A stretch of 64,000 nt of DNA from Aestuariivivens insulae (GCF_022662195.1 NZ_JAKMCS010000004.1:186001-250000); one strand, 5' to 3'. Shown: positions 9,176 through 18,615, counted from the stretch's first letter. Program-made: numbers and translations. Notes: generated by a model not told the origin, from the letters alone.

Positions 9176-10162
9176 TTGAAACGCGTTTTAATAACAGGAG
9201 CAGCAGGGTTTTTAGGATCACATTTATGTGACCGATTTATAAATGAAGGCTATCATGTTATTGGTATGGATAACTTCATCACTGGGGATCCAAAAAATTT
9301 AGCCCATTTAACTGAGCACCCCAATTTTGAGTTTGTTGAACACGATGTTACCGAATTCGTTTCAGTTGAAGGGGATTTAGATTATATTTTGCATTTTGCC
9401 TCACCAGCGAGCCCTATCGACTATTTAAAAATTCCCATTCAAACCCTAAAAGTAGGCTCATTAGGAACCCACAACCTATTAGGTTTGGCTAAGGCGAAAA
9501 AGGCCCGAATACTTATTGCTTCAACCTCCGAAGTGTATGGAGACCCATTAGTACACCCTCAATCGGAAGATTATTATGGCAATGTCAACACCATAGGACC
9601 TCGTGGAGTTTACGATGAGGCAAAACGGTTTCAGGAGTCCATTACCATGGCCTATCATCGAGTACATGGGTTAGAAACACGTATTGTTCGCATTTTCAAT
9701 ACTTATGGGCCTCGTATGCGTCTTAATGATGGTCGAGTAATTCCTGCCTTTATAGGGCAAGCTTTAAGGGGAGAAGATTTAACGGTTTTTGGAGATGGCT
9801 CACAAACACGCTCATTCTGCTATGTGGATGATCAAATAGAGGGTATTTATAGATTGTTGTTGAGCGATTATGTTTACCCAGTCAATATTGGTAATCCACA
9901 CGAAATCACAATTAAAGAGTTTGCTGAAGAAATTATTAAGTTAACAGGAACCCAACAGAAAATTATATACAAAGAGCTGCCTCAAGACGATCCTTTGCAG
10001 CGGCAACCCGATATAACATTAGCAAAAAAACTGTTACATTGGGAGCCTAAAATAGATCGTGCAGAAGGCTTGCGAATAACATATCAATATTTTAAAAGTC
10101 TTCCTAAGGAGGAGCTGTATAAAACGGAGCATAAAAATTTTAAGAATCATATAAAGTTATAA
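9176..10162 (+). CDS. uxs: UDP-glucuronate decarboxylase (UDP-xylose synthase)
   Basis: Converts UDP-glucuronate to UDP-xylose with bound NAD+ in the cytoplasm. It is an extended short-chain dehydrogenase: glycine motif 'GAAGFLG' at residues 8-14, 'STSEVYGDP' near 116-124, and the catalytic Tyr146/Lys150 pair in 'YDEAK'. '[15 protein letters not shown]' and '[12 protein letters not shown]' are typical of UXS rather than epimerases. It starts with TTG at 9176, directly giving the Rossmann start. The gene lies downstream of ugd, which makes its substrate, and is followed 1 nt later by the glycosyltransferase that would begin repeat-unit assembly. Confidence 0.92.
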   Translation: MKRVLITGAAGFLGSHLCDRFINEGYHVIGMDNFITGDPKNLAHLTEHPNFEFVEHDVTEFVSVEGDLDYILHFASPASPIDYLKIPIQTLKVGSLGTHNLLGLAKAKKARILIASTSEVYGDPLVHPQSEDYYGNVNTIGPRGVYDEAKRFQESITMAYHRVHGLETRIVRIFNTYGPRMRLNDGRVIPAFIGQALRGEDLTVFGDGSQTRSFCYVDDQIEGIYRLLLSDYVYPVNIGNPHEITIKEFAEEIIKLTGTQQKIIYKELPQDDPLQRQPDITLAKKLLHWEPKIDRAEGLRITYQYFKSLPKEELYKTEHKNFKNHIKL

Positions 10163-10163
10163 T

Positions 10164-11513
10164 TTGAGTTATAAAAGAAGCAGATATTCTAATTTCATAA
10201 AACCTATATTTGGTTTAATAGACCTCAGTATTATTATTGGGTGTATATTTCTTTTTGAAATTAATTTAATATCCACGAGTGTCTTTATTGTTTATATAGC
10301 CTTATTGTGGATTGTTATAGCGGTAAAAAACCATTTTTATGAGGTGCAAAGACATACTAGGTTTATTCAAGTCGTTCCGTTGCTCTTTCGGCAGTTTTTG
10401 TTTTTTGGGCTAATATTATATGCTTATATAGGTGTTTTTAAGCAGCCAAACATTAGTAGGCTGGCTTTGGCAAAGTATTTATTGTTTGTGTTTTTGTTAA
10501 TTTTAGCTTTTAAACTGTTTACGCTTTTTTTATTAAGAAAGTATAGGGCAGTATTAAAAGGGAATACAAGAAATGTTATTGTTATTGGGGATAATGAAAA
10601 AACCAGACAACTCATAAAGACCATTAGAACGCGATTGGATTATGGTTATAATTTTAAACAGCAATTTAAAATTAATGATAACCATGCTTTAAGGACATGT
10701 TTTGATTACATTATCGAAAACGATATTGATGAAATCTATTTTTCGGTTGCTGAGTTATCCAACAGGCAAATAAATAGTTTGGTTGATTTTGCCGATAATA
10801 ACCTTAGAGAATTAAAGTTTATACCCGATAATAAAGATATATTCTCTAAAAAATTGAAATATGAATATTACGATTATATTCCGGTTTTGTCCATTCGAAC
10901 CATTCCTTTACAGGAGCCGGTTAATAAATTCGTAAAACGTTTGTTCGATATTCTGTTTTCAGTATTTATAATAGTGTTTGTACTATCATGGTTAACGCCA
11001 ATTTTGGCTATTATTATAAAATTAGAATCTAAGGGTCCTGTGTTTTTTAAACAATCCAGAAACGGATTTAACTACGAAGAGTTCGATTGTTATAAGTTTA
11101 GGTCGATGACCCCTAATAAAGATGCCCACCTACACCAAGCTACTAAAGGGGACCATCGTATCACAAAAGTAGGGGCTTTTATTAGGAAAACCAGTATAGA
11201 TGAATTACCACAGTTTTTTAATGTATTGTTTGGAGATATGAGTGTGGTGGGGCCAAGACCGCATATGGTTAGCCATACTAATTTATATGCACAACGCGTA
11301 GATAAGTTTATGGTAAGACATTTTGTAAAACCGGGCATTACAGGATTAGCTCAAGTGAGTGGTTTTAGGGGAGAAATAGAAAGGGAAAAGGATATTATCA
11401 ATAGGGTGAAATATGATATCTTTTATATCGAGAACTGGTCCTTGTTATTAGATTTAAAAATTATTTTTCAAACCTTTACCAACGCGTTAAAGGGCGAAGA
11501 AAAAGCCTATTAA
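10164..11513 (+). CDS. Undecaprenyl-phosphate glycosylphosphotransferase (WcaJ/WbaP-like)
   Basis: An initiating enzyme that transfers a sugar-1-phosphate to undecaprenyl phosphate. Residues 1-130 hold four hydrophobic segments. A CoA-binding-like middle domain follows ('VIVIGDNEKTRQLI' near 140). The C-terminal bacterial sugar transferase domain carries 'KRLFDILFSVFIIV', 'GPVFFKQSRNGF', 'FRSMTPNKD', 'RKTSIDELPQFFNVL' and 'VGPRPH', the complete signature of the polyisoprenyl-phosphate hexose-1-phosphate transferases. It starts with TTG 1 nt after uxs, so the two are translationally linked. Its last 4 nt overlap convergently with the minus-strand glycosyltransferase gene. Glucose, galactose or xylose as first sugar cannot be decided. 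Confidence 0.92.
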   Translation: MSYKRSRYSNFIKPIFGLIDLSIIIGCIFLFEINLISTSVFIVYIALLWIVIAVKNHFYEVQRHTRFIQVVPLLFRQFLFFGLILYAYIGVFKQPNISRLALAKYLLFVFLLILAFKLFTLFLLRKYRAVLKGNTRNVIVIGDNEKTRQLIKTIRTRLDYGYNFKQQFKINDNHALRTCFDYIIENDIDEIYFSVAELSNRQINSLVDFADNNLRELKFIPDNKDIFSKKLKYEYYDYIPVLSIRTIPLQEPVNKFVKRLFDILFSVFIIVFVLSWLTPILAIIIKLESKGPVFFKQSRNGFNYEEFDCYKFRSMTPNKDAHLHQATKGDHRITKVGAFIRKTSIDELPQFFNVLFGDMSVVGPRPHMVSHTNLYAQRVDKFMVRHFVKPGITGLAQVSGFRGEIEREKDIINRVKYDIFYIENWSLLLDLKIIFQTFTNALKGEEKAY

Positions 11514-12676
11514 ATCATTTTGACAAATTGGTTTAATTGCAAATGGTAATCAAAAGATTCTAGAGCTGTTTGTTGAATTTGATTTTTGAAGGTGCTATTT
11601 CGAGGTTCAGAGGGATCAATGGTTGAAATCACATGGTTTAAGTTATTGTAATCTCCAGCTTTAGCAACCCAGCCTAGCTTATTGTCTTTTACAATATGTT
11701 CGCCTTCACCACCACCAAAATAGAGTATAGGTAAGCCCAAACGAGCGTATTCAAAGATTTTTGAAGGCACCGATCCATAGATTCTATCGACCAATGGAAT
11801 AACGGCAATATCATATGTCATTAATGCTTTGTGCAATTCGGGTCTTGAAACTTCACCATGATATACGATATCCAACTCAGGATGTTTCGAAATAAATGCT
11901 TCGATAGTATGCTTTTCAGCACCAGAGCCATAAATATGAAAGCTAAGGGTTGAATAGTTCAATTCTTGGCATAATTTATAAATCCCTTGCGCTACACCCA
12001 ATAAACCAGCATAAACCAATTTTAATAATTTTGAAGTAGATTGAGTTTCAATAATTTTGGGAGGTTTAGAATTTGGATAATTACGATATAAGAACGTCTC
12101 TTTTTCAGGATAAATAGAGAGGATGTGGTTTAAAATTTCAAGGCTTTGTCCCAATATCAAGTCGGCATGCTTATAATTAAAGCGTTCCATTTTTTTTAAA
12201 AGGGAGTAACCTAAGCCTTTTTGTAAAGCCCCAAGTTCTAGACCGGCTAAAGGCCATAAGTCGCTTACATTTAGAATGAGTTTTCTTTTTTTCGAACGTA
12301 AAAAGAAAACAGAAGTGAAAGCCACTAGTAACGGAGGGGATTGCACAATGACCGTTTTGGGGATTTTGTACCAAAGCAAAAACCACATCAGGCTAAAGCT
12401 ATAGGATAGCATAGCAATAAGACGTAGCACCTTATTTTTGGAGTTGCTGGCAAAGAGCCATAATCTATGAATGGTAATTTGCTGCTCTGTTGAGGTATGC
12501 TTAAAAGTACCACGATAGCTGTCAAAAATTTTTCCGTTAGGGTAATTGGGTAAGGGCGTAACTACCGAAACCTTAAAATGATGTGTTTGTAAGCCTTCAG
12601 CCAATTGAAAGATACGATTGGAAGCCGCACCCATTTCCGGGGGAAAATAATTGGTTATAATGAGGACTTCCTTCAT
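11510..12676 (-). CDS. Glycosyltransferase, GT4 (WbuB-like)
   Basis: A 388-residue GT-B enzyme. The N-terminal 'LIITNYFPPEMGAASNRIFQLAEGL' pattern is typical of WbuB-type deoxysugar or amino-sugar transferases. The C-terminal domain has 'LVYAGLLGVAQGI', 'YHGEVSRPELHKALMTYDIAVIPL' and 'PSKIFEYARLGLPILY', the donor-binding E-x7-E equivalent. The ATG at 12676 lies 2 nt after the stop of wecB; a GTG at 12682 is also possible. It is co-directional with wecB and the CapK-like gene and overlaps them minimally, which indicates one minus-strand operon. It presumably uses the N-acetylmannosamine-type sugar whose precursor WecB makes, but that link is inference. Confidence 0.85.
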   Translation of the reverse strand: MKEVLIITNYFPPEMGAASNRIFQLAEGLQTHHFKVSVVTPLPNYPNGKIFDSYRGTFKHTSTEQQITIHRLWLFASNSKNKVLRLIAMLSYSFSLMWFLLWYKIPKTVIVQSPPLLVAFTSVFFLRSKKRKLILNVSDLWPLAGLELGALQKGLGYSLLKKMERFNYKHADLILGQSLEILNHILSIYPEKETFLYRNYPNSKPPKIIETQSTSKLLKLVYAGLLGVAQGIYKLCQELNYSTLSFHIYGSGAEKHTIEAFISKHPELDIVYHGEVSRPELHKALMTYDIAVIPLVDRIYGSVPSKIFEYARLGLPILYFGGGEGEHIVKDNKLGWVAKAGDYNNLNHVISTIDPSEPRNSTFKNQIQQTALESFDYHLQLNQFVKMI

Positions 12677-12678
12677 GA

Positions 12679-13770
12679 TCACTTAAAAATAGTTGTTAAA
12701 TGATTAACAATTCTTTCAGCTGTATGACCGTCCCACAATTTAGGAACGGTGCCTTGTTTCCATGTGCCTGCAAATAGTGTTTTAAAAGCGCTTTTAATTT
12801 TTTCAATATCATTACCAACTAAAATATTAGTGCCCAAATCACAGGTTTCTGGGCGTTCGGTAGTATCTCTTAGTGTTATGCAAGGCACATTTAAAACAGT
12901 AGTTTCTTCAGTAATGCCACCAGAATCAGTAATAACGCCCAAAGCGTGTTTAACCAAATAATTAAATTCCAAATACCCTAAGGGGGCTACAACATGAAGG
13001 TTTTCAAAATTCAAACTTAACCTATGCAACAGTTTTTGTGTTCTTGGATGTACTGGAAAAATAATGGGGAGACCTTTGCTGTGGCTAACCATTTGAGTGA
13101 TTAGTTGCTTAAGCTGCTGTTCTTCATCAACATTATTGGGTCTATGGAGCGTCATGACCAAATAGTTTTTCTCGCTCAACTTTAAATTATTCCATAGACT
13201 AGGTTTCTTTAATTGATTTTCATGTTTAAGCAGTGTGTCTATCATTACATTCCCCACATAAAAAATATTGGATTCCGAAACCCCCAAACGTTTTAAATTG
13301 GCATTGGCATAAGTTGAGGTCGTAAAAAAATAATCGGTTAGGCTATCGGTTACAATACGATTGATTTCTTCTGGCATGGTTAGGTCTCCAGATCGGATGC
13401 CCGCTTCAACATGGGCTACTTTTATATGGGCTTTTTTGGCCACAATAGCACAGGCCATAGTAGAGGTAACATCGCCCACCACCATAACTAAATCGCATGG
13501 GTTTTGTTGTAGTTCCTTTTCAAAACCAATCATAATGGCTGCCGTTTGCTCGGCTTGGGAGCCACTTTTTACGTTTAAGTTTACATTTGGATGCGGAATA
13601 TTTAACTCTTGAAAAAAAGAGCCACTTAAGTTTTTATCGTAGTGCTGTCCAGTATGCACAAGTCTGTAATTTATGCTGATACCCTGTGCTTTTTTATTTT
13701 CTATGGCTTCTATTATAGACGCAATTTTCACAAAGTTTGGCCTGGCACCGGCAACTATAGTAATGGTCAT
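12679..13770 (-). CDS. wecB: UDP-N-acetylglucosamine 2-epimerase, non-hydrolysing
   Basis: Interconverts UDP-GlcNAc and UDP-ManNAc in the cytoplasm for surface polysaccharide. A 363-residue protein, the normal length for WecB/MnaA. Motifs in order: 'VAGARPNFVKIASII' at the N-terminus, 'VHTGQHYD', 'GDVTSTMACAIVAKK', 'HVEAGIRSGDLTMPEE' with the catalytic acidic residues, 'LHRPNNVD', 'DSGGITEE' and 'RDTTERPE'. The start ATG overlaps the stop of the upstream CapK-like gene by 4 nt. No wecC-like dehydrogenase is next to it; ugd at 6360 is the glucose enzyme. UDP-ManNAc may therefore be used directly or be modified elsewhere. Confidence 0.93.
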   Translation of the reverse strand: MTITIVAGARPNFVKIASIIEAIENKKAQGISINYRLVHTGQHYDKNLSGSFFQELNIPHPNVNLNVKSGSQAEQTAAIMIGFEKELQQNPCDLVMVVGDVTSTMACAIVAKKAHIKVAHVEAGIRSGDLTMPEEINRIVTDSLTDYFFTTSTYANANLKRLGVSESNIFYVGNVMIDTLLKHENQLKKPSLWNNLKLSEKNYLVMTLHRPNNVDEEQQLKQLITQMVSHSKGLPIIFPVHPRTQKLLHRLSLNFENLHVVAPLGYLEFNYLVKHALGVITDSGGITEETTVLNVPCITLRDTTERPETCDLGTNILVGNDIEKIKSAFKTLFAGTWKQGTVPKLWDGHTAERIVNHLTTIFK

Positions 13771-15137
13771 GTGTTTTGGTTTAAAAGGGATGTAAACTGC
13801 TTCAATTTACCACTTTTCGATCGAACTAATTTATCCCGTCTTTCAAAAGTAATTTGAAGGCCTTTTTCCAGATAGACTTCCATTTCGGTAATGATGTGTT
13901 TTATGTTTTCTTCTGAAAGCACTTCAGAACTTACATAAATGACCTTAAAAGTATCTGGCTTTAATTGCTCAATAACAAATGCTTTAACCTTGCTGTCCTT
14001 TTCAATAATGCTTTTGGTGACATAATAAAAGGTTAATCCTGCTGCTTTTTTACCACTAGGTAAAATAACCATATCATTGGTTCTTCCAATCAGTTTTTTA
14101 AGAATGGGAGTTTTTAGGGTACTATGTTCTGAAAGCATACCAATATCACCAATATCGTAACGAATAAAAGGCTGGGCCTTGTTGTATAGCGAGGTAATCA
14201 CCAATCGACCTTCTTCACCGTGTGGTAAAACATTATTGTGTTCGTCAAGCACTTCCACAAACAAAGTCTCACTATTGACTTGCCATTGGCCTTTTGGGTT
14301 TTCAAAAGCTATTAAATCGAGTTCCGAGGCGCCATATTCATTAGCAACAGGAATACCAAATTGTTGCTCCAAGAGTGTTCTGTCATCTTCAAAAAGCATT
14401 TCGGAAGTCGTCATGCAAACCTGTAAAGATGGACATACCGTTTTAAGAACTATGTTTTTACCTTGTAAATATTTAGCAAACTGTACCATGGGGCTGGTGT
14501 AGCCGTTTAGGTATTCCAGTGGCTTTGTTTTAAAAACCTTTAACCAGTTTTCAAAACCCGCATCGCTTAAATCGAAAACATTAAATCGGGTTCTGCAGCT
14601 TATAAAATCCTTGAGTTTTTCTATATAATACCCTTTTTTGTCTAAGGGGATACCATAAAAGCGTCCTTGTTTAGAGTGGTTAAAATCGATATTATACCAC
14701 CCAAACCGATTTTGGATAACTGCCCAAGTTAAAGCATGGCAAAATTTGTCTTTCGAAAATAGGAAAGGCTGTCCCGAAGCCCCAGATGTTTTATCGATGT
14801 AGATATTTTGTTTTGAAAAACCTTCAGACCAAAGGGTTTCTAAAGGATGCTGTAAATCCGATTTGGTCATAATGGGGATGCTGTTCCAATCTAACGGATT
14901 AGCACTTGTGGCAAAGGATTGATAGAAAGGATTATGCTTTAGGTGAAAGGCTACAATATCATGCTTTTTGGACTCAACGTAAGCTTTAAATTCAGTTTCA
15001 TTTATATTTTGAATGCTTTTTAGCGTGCGTTGTGCTTCCCGTATGGGAAAGCCTTTAAGTTTTAAAGCAAGATTGAACAAATTCAAAATGAAGATTTTTT
15101 GTAAAGTAAATAAAAAATAGTCGTGTATTAGTCGCAT
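13767..15137 (-). CDS. Phenylacetate-CoA ligase-like adenylate-forming protein (CapK family)
   Basis: A 456-residue member of the PaaK/CapK group of AMP-forming ligases. The phosphate-binding loop is 'TSGASGQPFLFS'. 'ANEYGASELDLIAFE' is the A5-type adenylate motif, 'FIRYDIGDIG' carries the ribose-binding Asp, and 'LIGRTNDMVILPSGKK' is the hinge region. CapK-like ligases are frequent in exopolysaccharide clusters, where they are thought to activate an acid that decorates the glycan; the substrate is not known. It is the first gene of a three-gene minus-strand operon with wecB and a GT4 transferase. The gene starts at an ATG on the minus strand and is divergent from purD with about 100 nt between them. 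It is unlikely to take part in phenylacetate catabolism here, because no paa genes surround it. Confidence 0.8.
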   Translation of the reverse strand: MRLIHDYFLFTLQKIFILNLFNLALKLKGFPIREAQRTLKSIQNINETEFKAYVESKKHDIVAFHLKHNPFYQSFATSANPLDWNSIPIMTKSDLQHPLETLWSEGFSKQNIYIDKTSGASGQPFLFSKDKFCHALTWAVIQNRFGWYNIDFNHSKQGRFYGIPLDKKGYYIEKLKDFISCRTRFNVFDLSDAGFENWLKVFKTKPLEYLNGYTSPMVQFAKYLQGKNIVLKTVCPSLQVCMTTSEMLFEDDRTLLEQQFGIPVANEYGASELDLIAFENPKGQWQVNSETLFVEVLDEHNNVLPHGEEGRLVITSLYNKAQPFIRYDIGDIGMLSEHSTLKTPILKKLIGRTNDMVILPSGKKAAGLTFYYVTKSIIEKDSKVKAFVIEQLKPDTFKVIYVSSEVLSEENIKHIITEMEVYLEKGLQITFERRDKLVRSKSGKLKQFTSLLNQNT

Positions 15138-15202
15138 TAGTTTTATTTTTGCACTCGGAAAAACAACTTTTAATGTATCGCATTGAAAAACTTTAACTTG
15201 TC

Positions 15203-15222
15203 ATTCCCATGTAGATGGGAAT
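15203..15222. repeat. Short perfect hairpin repeat upstream of purD
   Basis: 'ATTCCCAT' and 'ATGGGAAT' are separated by GTAG, preceded by 'CTTGTC'. This is the 'gtcattcccatgtagatgggaatct' type of dispersed flavobacterial palindrome. It lies in the purD 5' leader about 20 nt before the ATG, so it may also affect expression. Confidence 0.55.
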
Positions 15223-15241
15223 CTAAGAAAAACACAAGACA

Positions 15242-16513
15242 ATGAACATCTTAATTTTAGGATCTGGCGGAAGAGAACACACCTTTGCTTGGAAAATAGC
15301 CCAAAGCCCAAAATGTAAAAACCTATTTGTAGCTCCAGGTAATTCTGGAACGGCCAAAATAGCAACCAATATAAATATTGGGGTAAACGATTTTGAGTCG
15401 ATTAAAGCAATTGTTTTGGACAAAGCTATCGATATGGTTGTGGTGGGGCCAGAAGACCCTTTGGTTAATGGTGTTCATGATTATTTCTTAAACGACGAGG
15501 CTATTAAACACGTAAAGGTGATTGGCCCTCAAAAAGAAGCTGCCGAATTGGAAGGCAGTAAGGAATTTGCCAAACAGTTTTTATACCGTCATAACATTCC
15601 AACAGCAGCTTACGAGAGCTTTACAAAAGACACTGTAGAGCAGGGCTATGCCTTTTTGGAATCCTTAACCCCTCCATATGTATTAAAAGCAGATGGTTTG
15701 GCCGCTGGTAAAGGTGTGGTGATTTTAAATGATTTAGAAGAAGCTAAAGCCGAATTAAAGCAAATGCTGGTCGATGCCAAATTTGGTGAAGCCAGTACCA
15801 AAGTAGTTATTGAAGAGTTTTTGGATGGTATTGAATTAAGTTGTTTTGTGTTAACCGATGGCAAAAACTATAAAATACTACCAACAGCCAAAGACTATAA
15901 GCGTATAGGAGAAGGCGATACAGGATTGAACACAGGAGGTATGGGTGCAGTGTCTCCAGTACCATTTGCGACCCCGGAGTTTTTAAATAAAATAGAAGAA
16001 CGTATCGTTAAGCCTACTGTAGAAGGTTTTAGAAAAGATAACTTACCTTATGTGGGATTTGTGTTTATCGGTCTCATTAAAGTAGGCGACGACCCTAAGG
16101 TTATAGAATATAACGTGCGTATGGGCGATCCTGAAACCGAAGTGGTTTTCCCGCGTTTAAAGAACGATTTGGTCGACATTCTTTTGGCTATGGCCAATGG
16201 TACATTAAATACCATTGATATTGAAATTGATGAGCGAGCAGCAACAACCATCATGTTAGTGTCTGGAGGGTATCCGGAAGCTTATGAAAAAGGCAAGGAA
16301 ATAACAGGGCTTGAAGCTGTCGAGGACTCCATTCCTTTTCATGCTGGAGCGCAGCTTGAAGATGGAAAAATAGTAACATCTGGTGGGCGTGTTATGGCAA
16401 TTACTTCTTACGGAGATACTTATCAAGAGGCCATAAAAAAATCTTACCAAAATATAGAAAAACTACATTTTGATAAGATGTATTATCGTAAAGATATTGG
16501 ATTCGATTTATAA
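15242..16513 (+). CDS. purD: Phosphoribosylamine-glycine ligase (GAR synthetase)
   Basis: Catalyses the second step of de novo purine synthesis, joining glycine to phosphoribosylamine with ATP. A 423-residue ATP-grasp enzyme of normal length. 'NILILGSGGREHTFAWKI' is the N-terminal domain, 'VVVGPEDPLVNG' follows, 'VLKADGLAAGKGVVI' is the ATP-grasp loop, 'GMGAVSPVPF' is the family signature, and 'EYNVRMGDPETEVVFPRL' holds the metal-binding Glu/Asn. It starts at an ATG in the first MNILILGSGG position. The 3' end overlaps the convergent DUF6341 gene by 6 nt. It appears to be a single-gene unit. Confidence 0.97.
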   Translation: MNILILGSGGREHTFAWKIAQSPKCKNLFVAPGNSGTAKIATNINIGVNDFESIKAIVLDKAIDMVVVGPEDPLVNGVHDYFLNDEAIKHVKVIGPQKEAAELEGSKEFAKQFLYRHNIPTAAYESFTKDTVEQGYAFLESLTPPYVLKADGLAAGKGVVILNDLEEAKAELKQMLVDAKFGEASTKVVIEEFLDGIELSCFVLTDGKNYKILPTAKDYKRIGEGDTGLNTGGMGAVSPVPFATPEFLNKIEERIVKPTVEGFRKDNLPYVGFVFIGLIKVGDDPKVIEYNVRMGDPETEVVFPRLKNDLVDILLAMANGTLNTIDIEIDERAATTIMLVSGGYPEAYEKGKEITGLEAVEDSIPFHAGAQLEDGKIVTSGGRVMAITSYGDTYQEAIKKSYQNIEKLHFDKMYYRKDIGFDL

Positions 16514-16735
16514 AAATGAATGCGAAGAAACAGTTTTGTCTTCTTCGTTGTTGTCATTAAATAATTTAAGTTGCTTTAACCAGTATAACATGGCAATAAA
16601 TCCTATGGCTAGGAACAACCAAGAAATGGTGTTAGCTGCAAACCAGTTGTCAAGTTCTAATGCTCTTAACGCATCATAAGGAGCAAAAAGAACATTAACA
16701 AACAAATCTTCAATAGCGTAAAAGAAATCTTTCAT
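16508..16735 (-). CDS. DUF6341-type small membrane protein
   Basis: A 75-residue protein with one hydrophobic helix around residues 36-52 ('TISWLFLAIGFIAMLYWL') and a charged C-terminal tail. The sequence and position (between purD or upp and a DUF6427 gene) match the flavobacterial DUF6341 family as I recall it. Its function is unknown. It is convergent with purD, overlapping its last 6 nt, and divergent from the DUF6427 gene 69 nt away. Confidence 0.7.
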   Translation of the reverse strand: MKDFFYAIEDLFVNVLFAPYDALRALELDNWFAANTISWLFLAIGFIAMLYWLKQLKLFNDNNEEDKTVSSHSFL

Positions 16736-16804
16736 CAGTTTATTTATTGTTTTCTAACCGCAATTAGTTAGTATATTTACAAGGCAAAAATACAAAAACA
16801 GTTA

Positions 16805-17728
16805 ATGATTACAAGCATTTTTAGTAAATCTAAACCAATTAATTTCATACTGGTATTTTTTATTACTGCCTTGGCATTTTTAATAGCTAATATTAAAGTT
16901 GGGGCAACATTGGTAACCCTAACTTTAGTTATAAAGCAATTCGGTTTATTTTTTGTTTGTTATAGCACCATCTTGCTCCTTAATTTTATTGTTAGTAAAA
17001 ACGGACTGACAAGAAATAACAATTACGAAATATTATTATACAGCCTGTTTCTTCTGTCTTTATTGGAAACCACACAGCATACAAACATACTATGTGCCAA
17101 TTTTTTTGTTTTACTCGGATTAAGGCGTATTTTAAGCATTCGGTCGCAAATAAGCTTGAGTAAAAAGTTATTCGATGCCGCATTTTGGATTGCCATTGCT
17201 GCATTATTTTACTTTTGGGCTATCTTGTTTTTCTTGCTCATTATTATAGCATTGCTACTATATACCGATAATAAATTGAATCACTGGATTATTCCTTTTA
17301 TAGGCGTATTGACCGTGTTTGTTTTTACGGTTTGTTTCTCCATAATTTATTTTGGTGATTATTTTGGGGCTTTTAAAAGTTTGCCACAAATAAACTACGA
17401 TTATACTAGTTATAACACACCTGTTTTTATTGTTGTAGTAAGTGTGCTGTTGTTGTTTGGATTATGGTCATCCTTATTTTATATAAAACAGATGAAGCAA
17501 AAAAAGAAAGCCCATAGACCTTCATTTACACTTATTTTAGTAGCCTTTTTAATAGCTTTGGCAGCAATAGTCTTAGCGCCAATAAAAAATGGCAGTGAAT
17601 TTTTGTTTCTGTTCGCTCCGCTAGCCATTATCATTACAAATTATATTGAAATCATTAAGAAAAAATGGCTTAGGGAAGTCTTTTTGTTCTTGTTTGTTTT
17701 ATTGCCATTGGTTGCTTTAATGTTGTAG
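16805..17728 (+). CDS. DUF6427-type polytopic membrane protein
   Basis: A 307-residue integral membrane protein with eight or nine predicted helices and very few charged residues outside short loops. The length and the linkage to DUF6341 and upp fit the Bacteroidota DUF6427 family. No catalytic motif is visible, and function is unknown. The ATG at 16805 is the first in frame and follows an AT-rich intergenic region. The last 12 nt overlap the 3' end of the convergent upp gene. Confidence 0.7.
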   Translation: MITSIFSKSKPINFILVFFITALAFLIANIKVGATLVTLTLVIKQFGLFFVCYSTILLLNFIVSKNGLTRNNNYEILLYSLFLLSLLETTQHTNILCANFFVLLGLRRILSIRSQISLSKKLFDAAFWIAIAALFYFWAILFFLLIIIALLLYTDNKLNHWIIPFIGVLTVFVFTVCFSIIYFGDYFGAFKSLPQINYDYTSYNTPVFIVVVSVLLLFGLWSSLFYIKQMKQKKKAHRPSFTLILVAFLIALAAIVLAPIKNGSEFLFLFAPLAIIITNYIEIIKKKWLREVFLFLFVLLPLVALML

Positions 17729-18376
17729 TTTTTTGCCAAACGCTAAATCGCCTGCATCGCCTAAACCAGGAACGATATAGCCTTTGTTATTTAATGTTTC
17801 ATCAATTGTTGCAATCCATAAATGCGTATCATTAGGGAAGTGTTTGCCAATAAAATCAACACCAGTTTGTGATCCTATTACACAAACCAAATGAATGTCT
17901 TTGGGCGCACCAAAAGGTTTAAGAGCTTCAAAAGTAGCTTGTAAAGATTGCCCCGTGGCCAACATGGGGTCGGCTAGGATAAGTGTTTTACCTTCTATTG
18001 AAGGACAAGCTAAATATTCAACCACTATATCAAAACTTTCAGGATGCTTTTTATGTTGCCTGTAAGCAGAAATAAAAGCATTGTCGGCCATATCAAAATA
18101 GTTCAATAACCCATTGTGTAGCGGTACGCCAGCCCTTAATACAGAGCATAACACGATGTCGTTTTGGGGCAAAAGAATATCCGATGTTCCCAAAGGCGTT
18201 TTAACGGGCGTTGTCTTGTAATTTAGGGTCTTGCTCATTTCGTACCCTAAAATTTCGCCAATACGCTCAATGTTTTTCCTAAAACGCATACGGTCGGTTT
18301 GGATTCCCGTATGTCTAATTTCAGAAATAAAGGTGTTTAGAATAGAATTTTGCTCGGAGAGGTTGTGGATATGCAT
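17717..18376 (-). CDS. upp: Uracil phosphoribosyltransferase
   Basis: Salvages uracil: uracil + PRPP gives UMP. A 219-residue protein with the PRPP loop 'LILADPMLATGQSL' near residue 135, 'LCSVLRAGVPLHNGLL' earlier, and the uracil-binding C-terminal 'GYIVPGLGDAGDLAFG', where the Pro-Gly-Leu-Gly-Asp-Ala-Gly-Asp string is diagnostic. The ATG at 18376 is preferred to a TTG three codons upstream. It is convergent with the DUF6427 gene, sharing 12 nt at the ends. It is apparently a single-gene unit. Confidence 0.95.
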   Translation of the reverse strand: MHIHNLSEQNSILNTFISEIRHTGIQTDRMRFRKNIERIGEILGYEMSKTLNYKTTPVKTPLGTSDILLPQNDIVLCSVLRAGVPLHNGLLNYFDMADNAFISAYRQHKKHPESFDIVVEYLACPSIEGKTLILADPMLATGQSLQATFEALKPFGAPKDIHLVCVIGSQTGVDFIGKHFPNDTHLWIATIDETLNNKGYIVPGLGDAGDLAFGKKLQH

Positions 18377-18423
18377 AGGACACAAAAGGTTTATGATGAT
18401 TAAAATTAACTAAATTTAAATAC

Positions 18424-18615
18424 CCGTTGTGCATTTTGGGTCAAACTAATTCTTAGAATGTCAGTTCGAGTGTCCGCCAAAGGCAGGACGTATCGAGAAC
18501 TATTTTAAAGACTAAAATTCTTGCCTGCCTGCCGGTAGGTTCTCGATAAAAATTTTACTCATTTCAATCGTAAAATTCACTCGAACTGACAGAATTTTAT
18601 CAAAATGCACAACGG
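18424..18615. repeat. Nested palindromic dispersed repeat in a 490-nt gene-free stretch
   Basis: Three pairs of arms are nested. 'CCGTTGTGCATTTTG' (18424-18438) pairs with its exact complement at 18601-18615. 'TGTCAGTTCGAGTG' (18459-18472) pairs with 18578-18591. 'TATCGAGAAC'/'GTTCTCGATA' type arms lie inside, around 'TTGCCTGCCTGCCGGTAGG'. The remainder of 18414-18905 has no gene; a further fragment 'CCTGAGCTTGTCGAAGG' is at about 18811-18828. This family of palindromes recurs at 19551. Confidence 0.75.
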
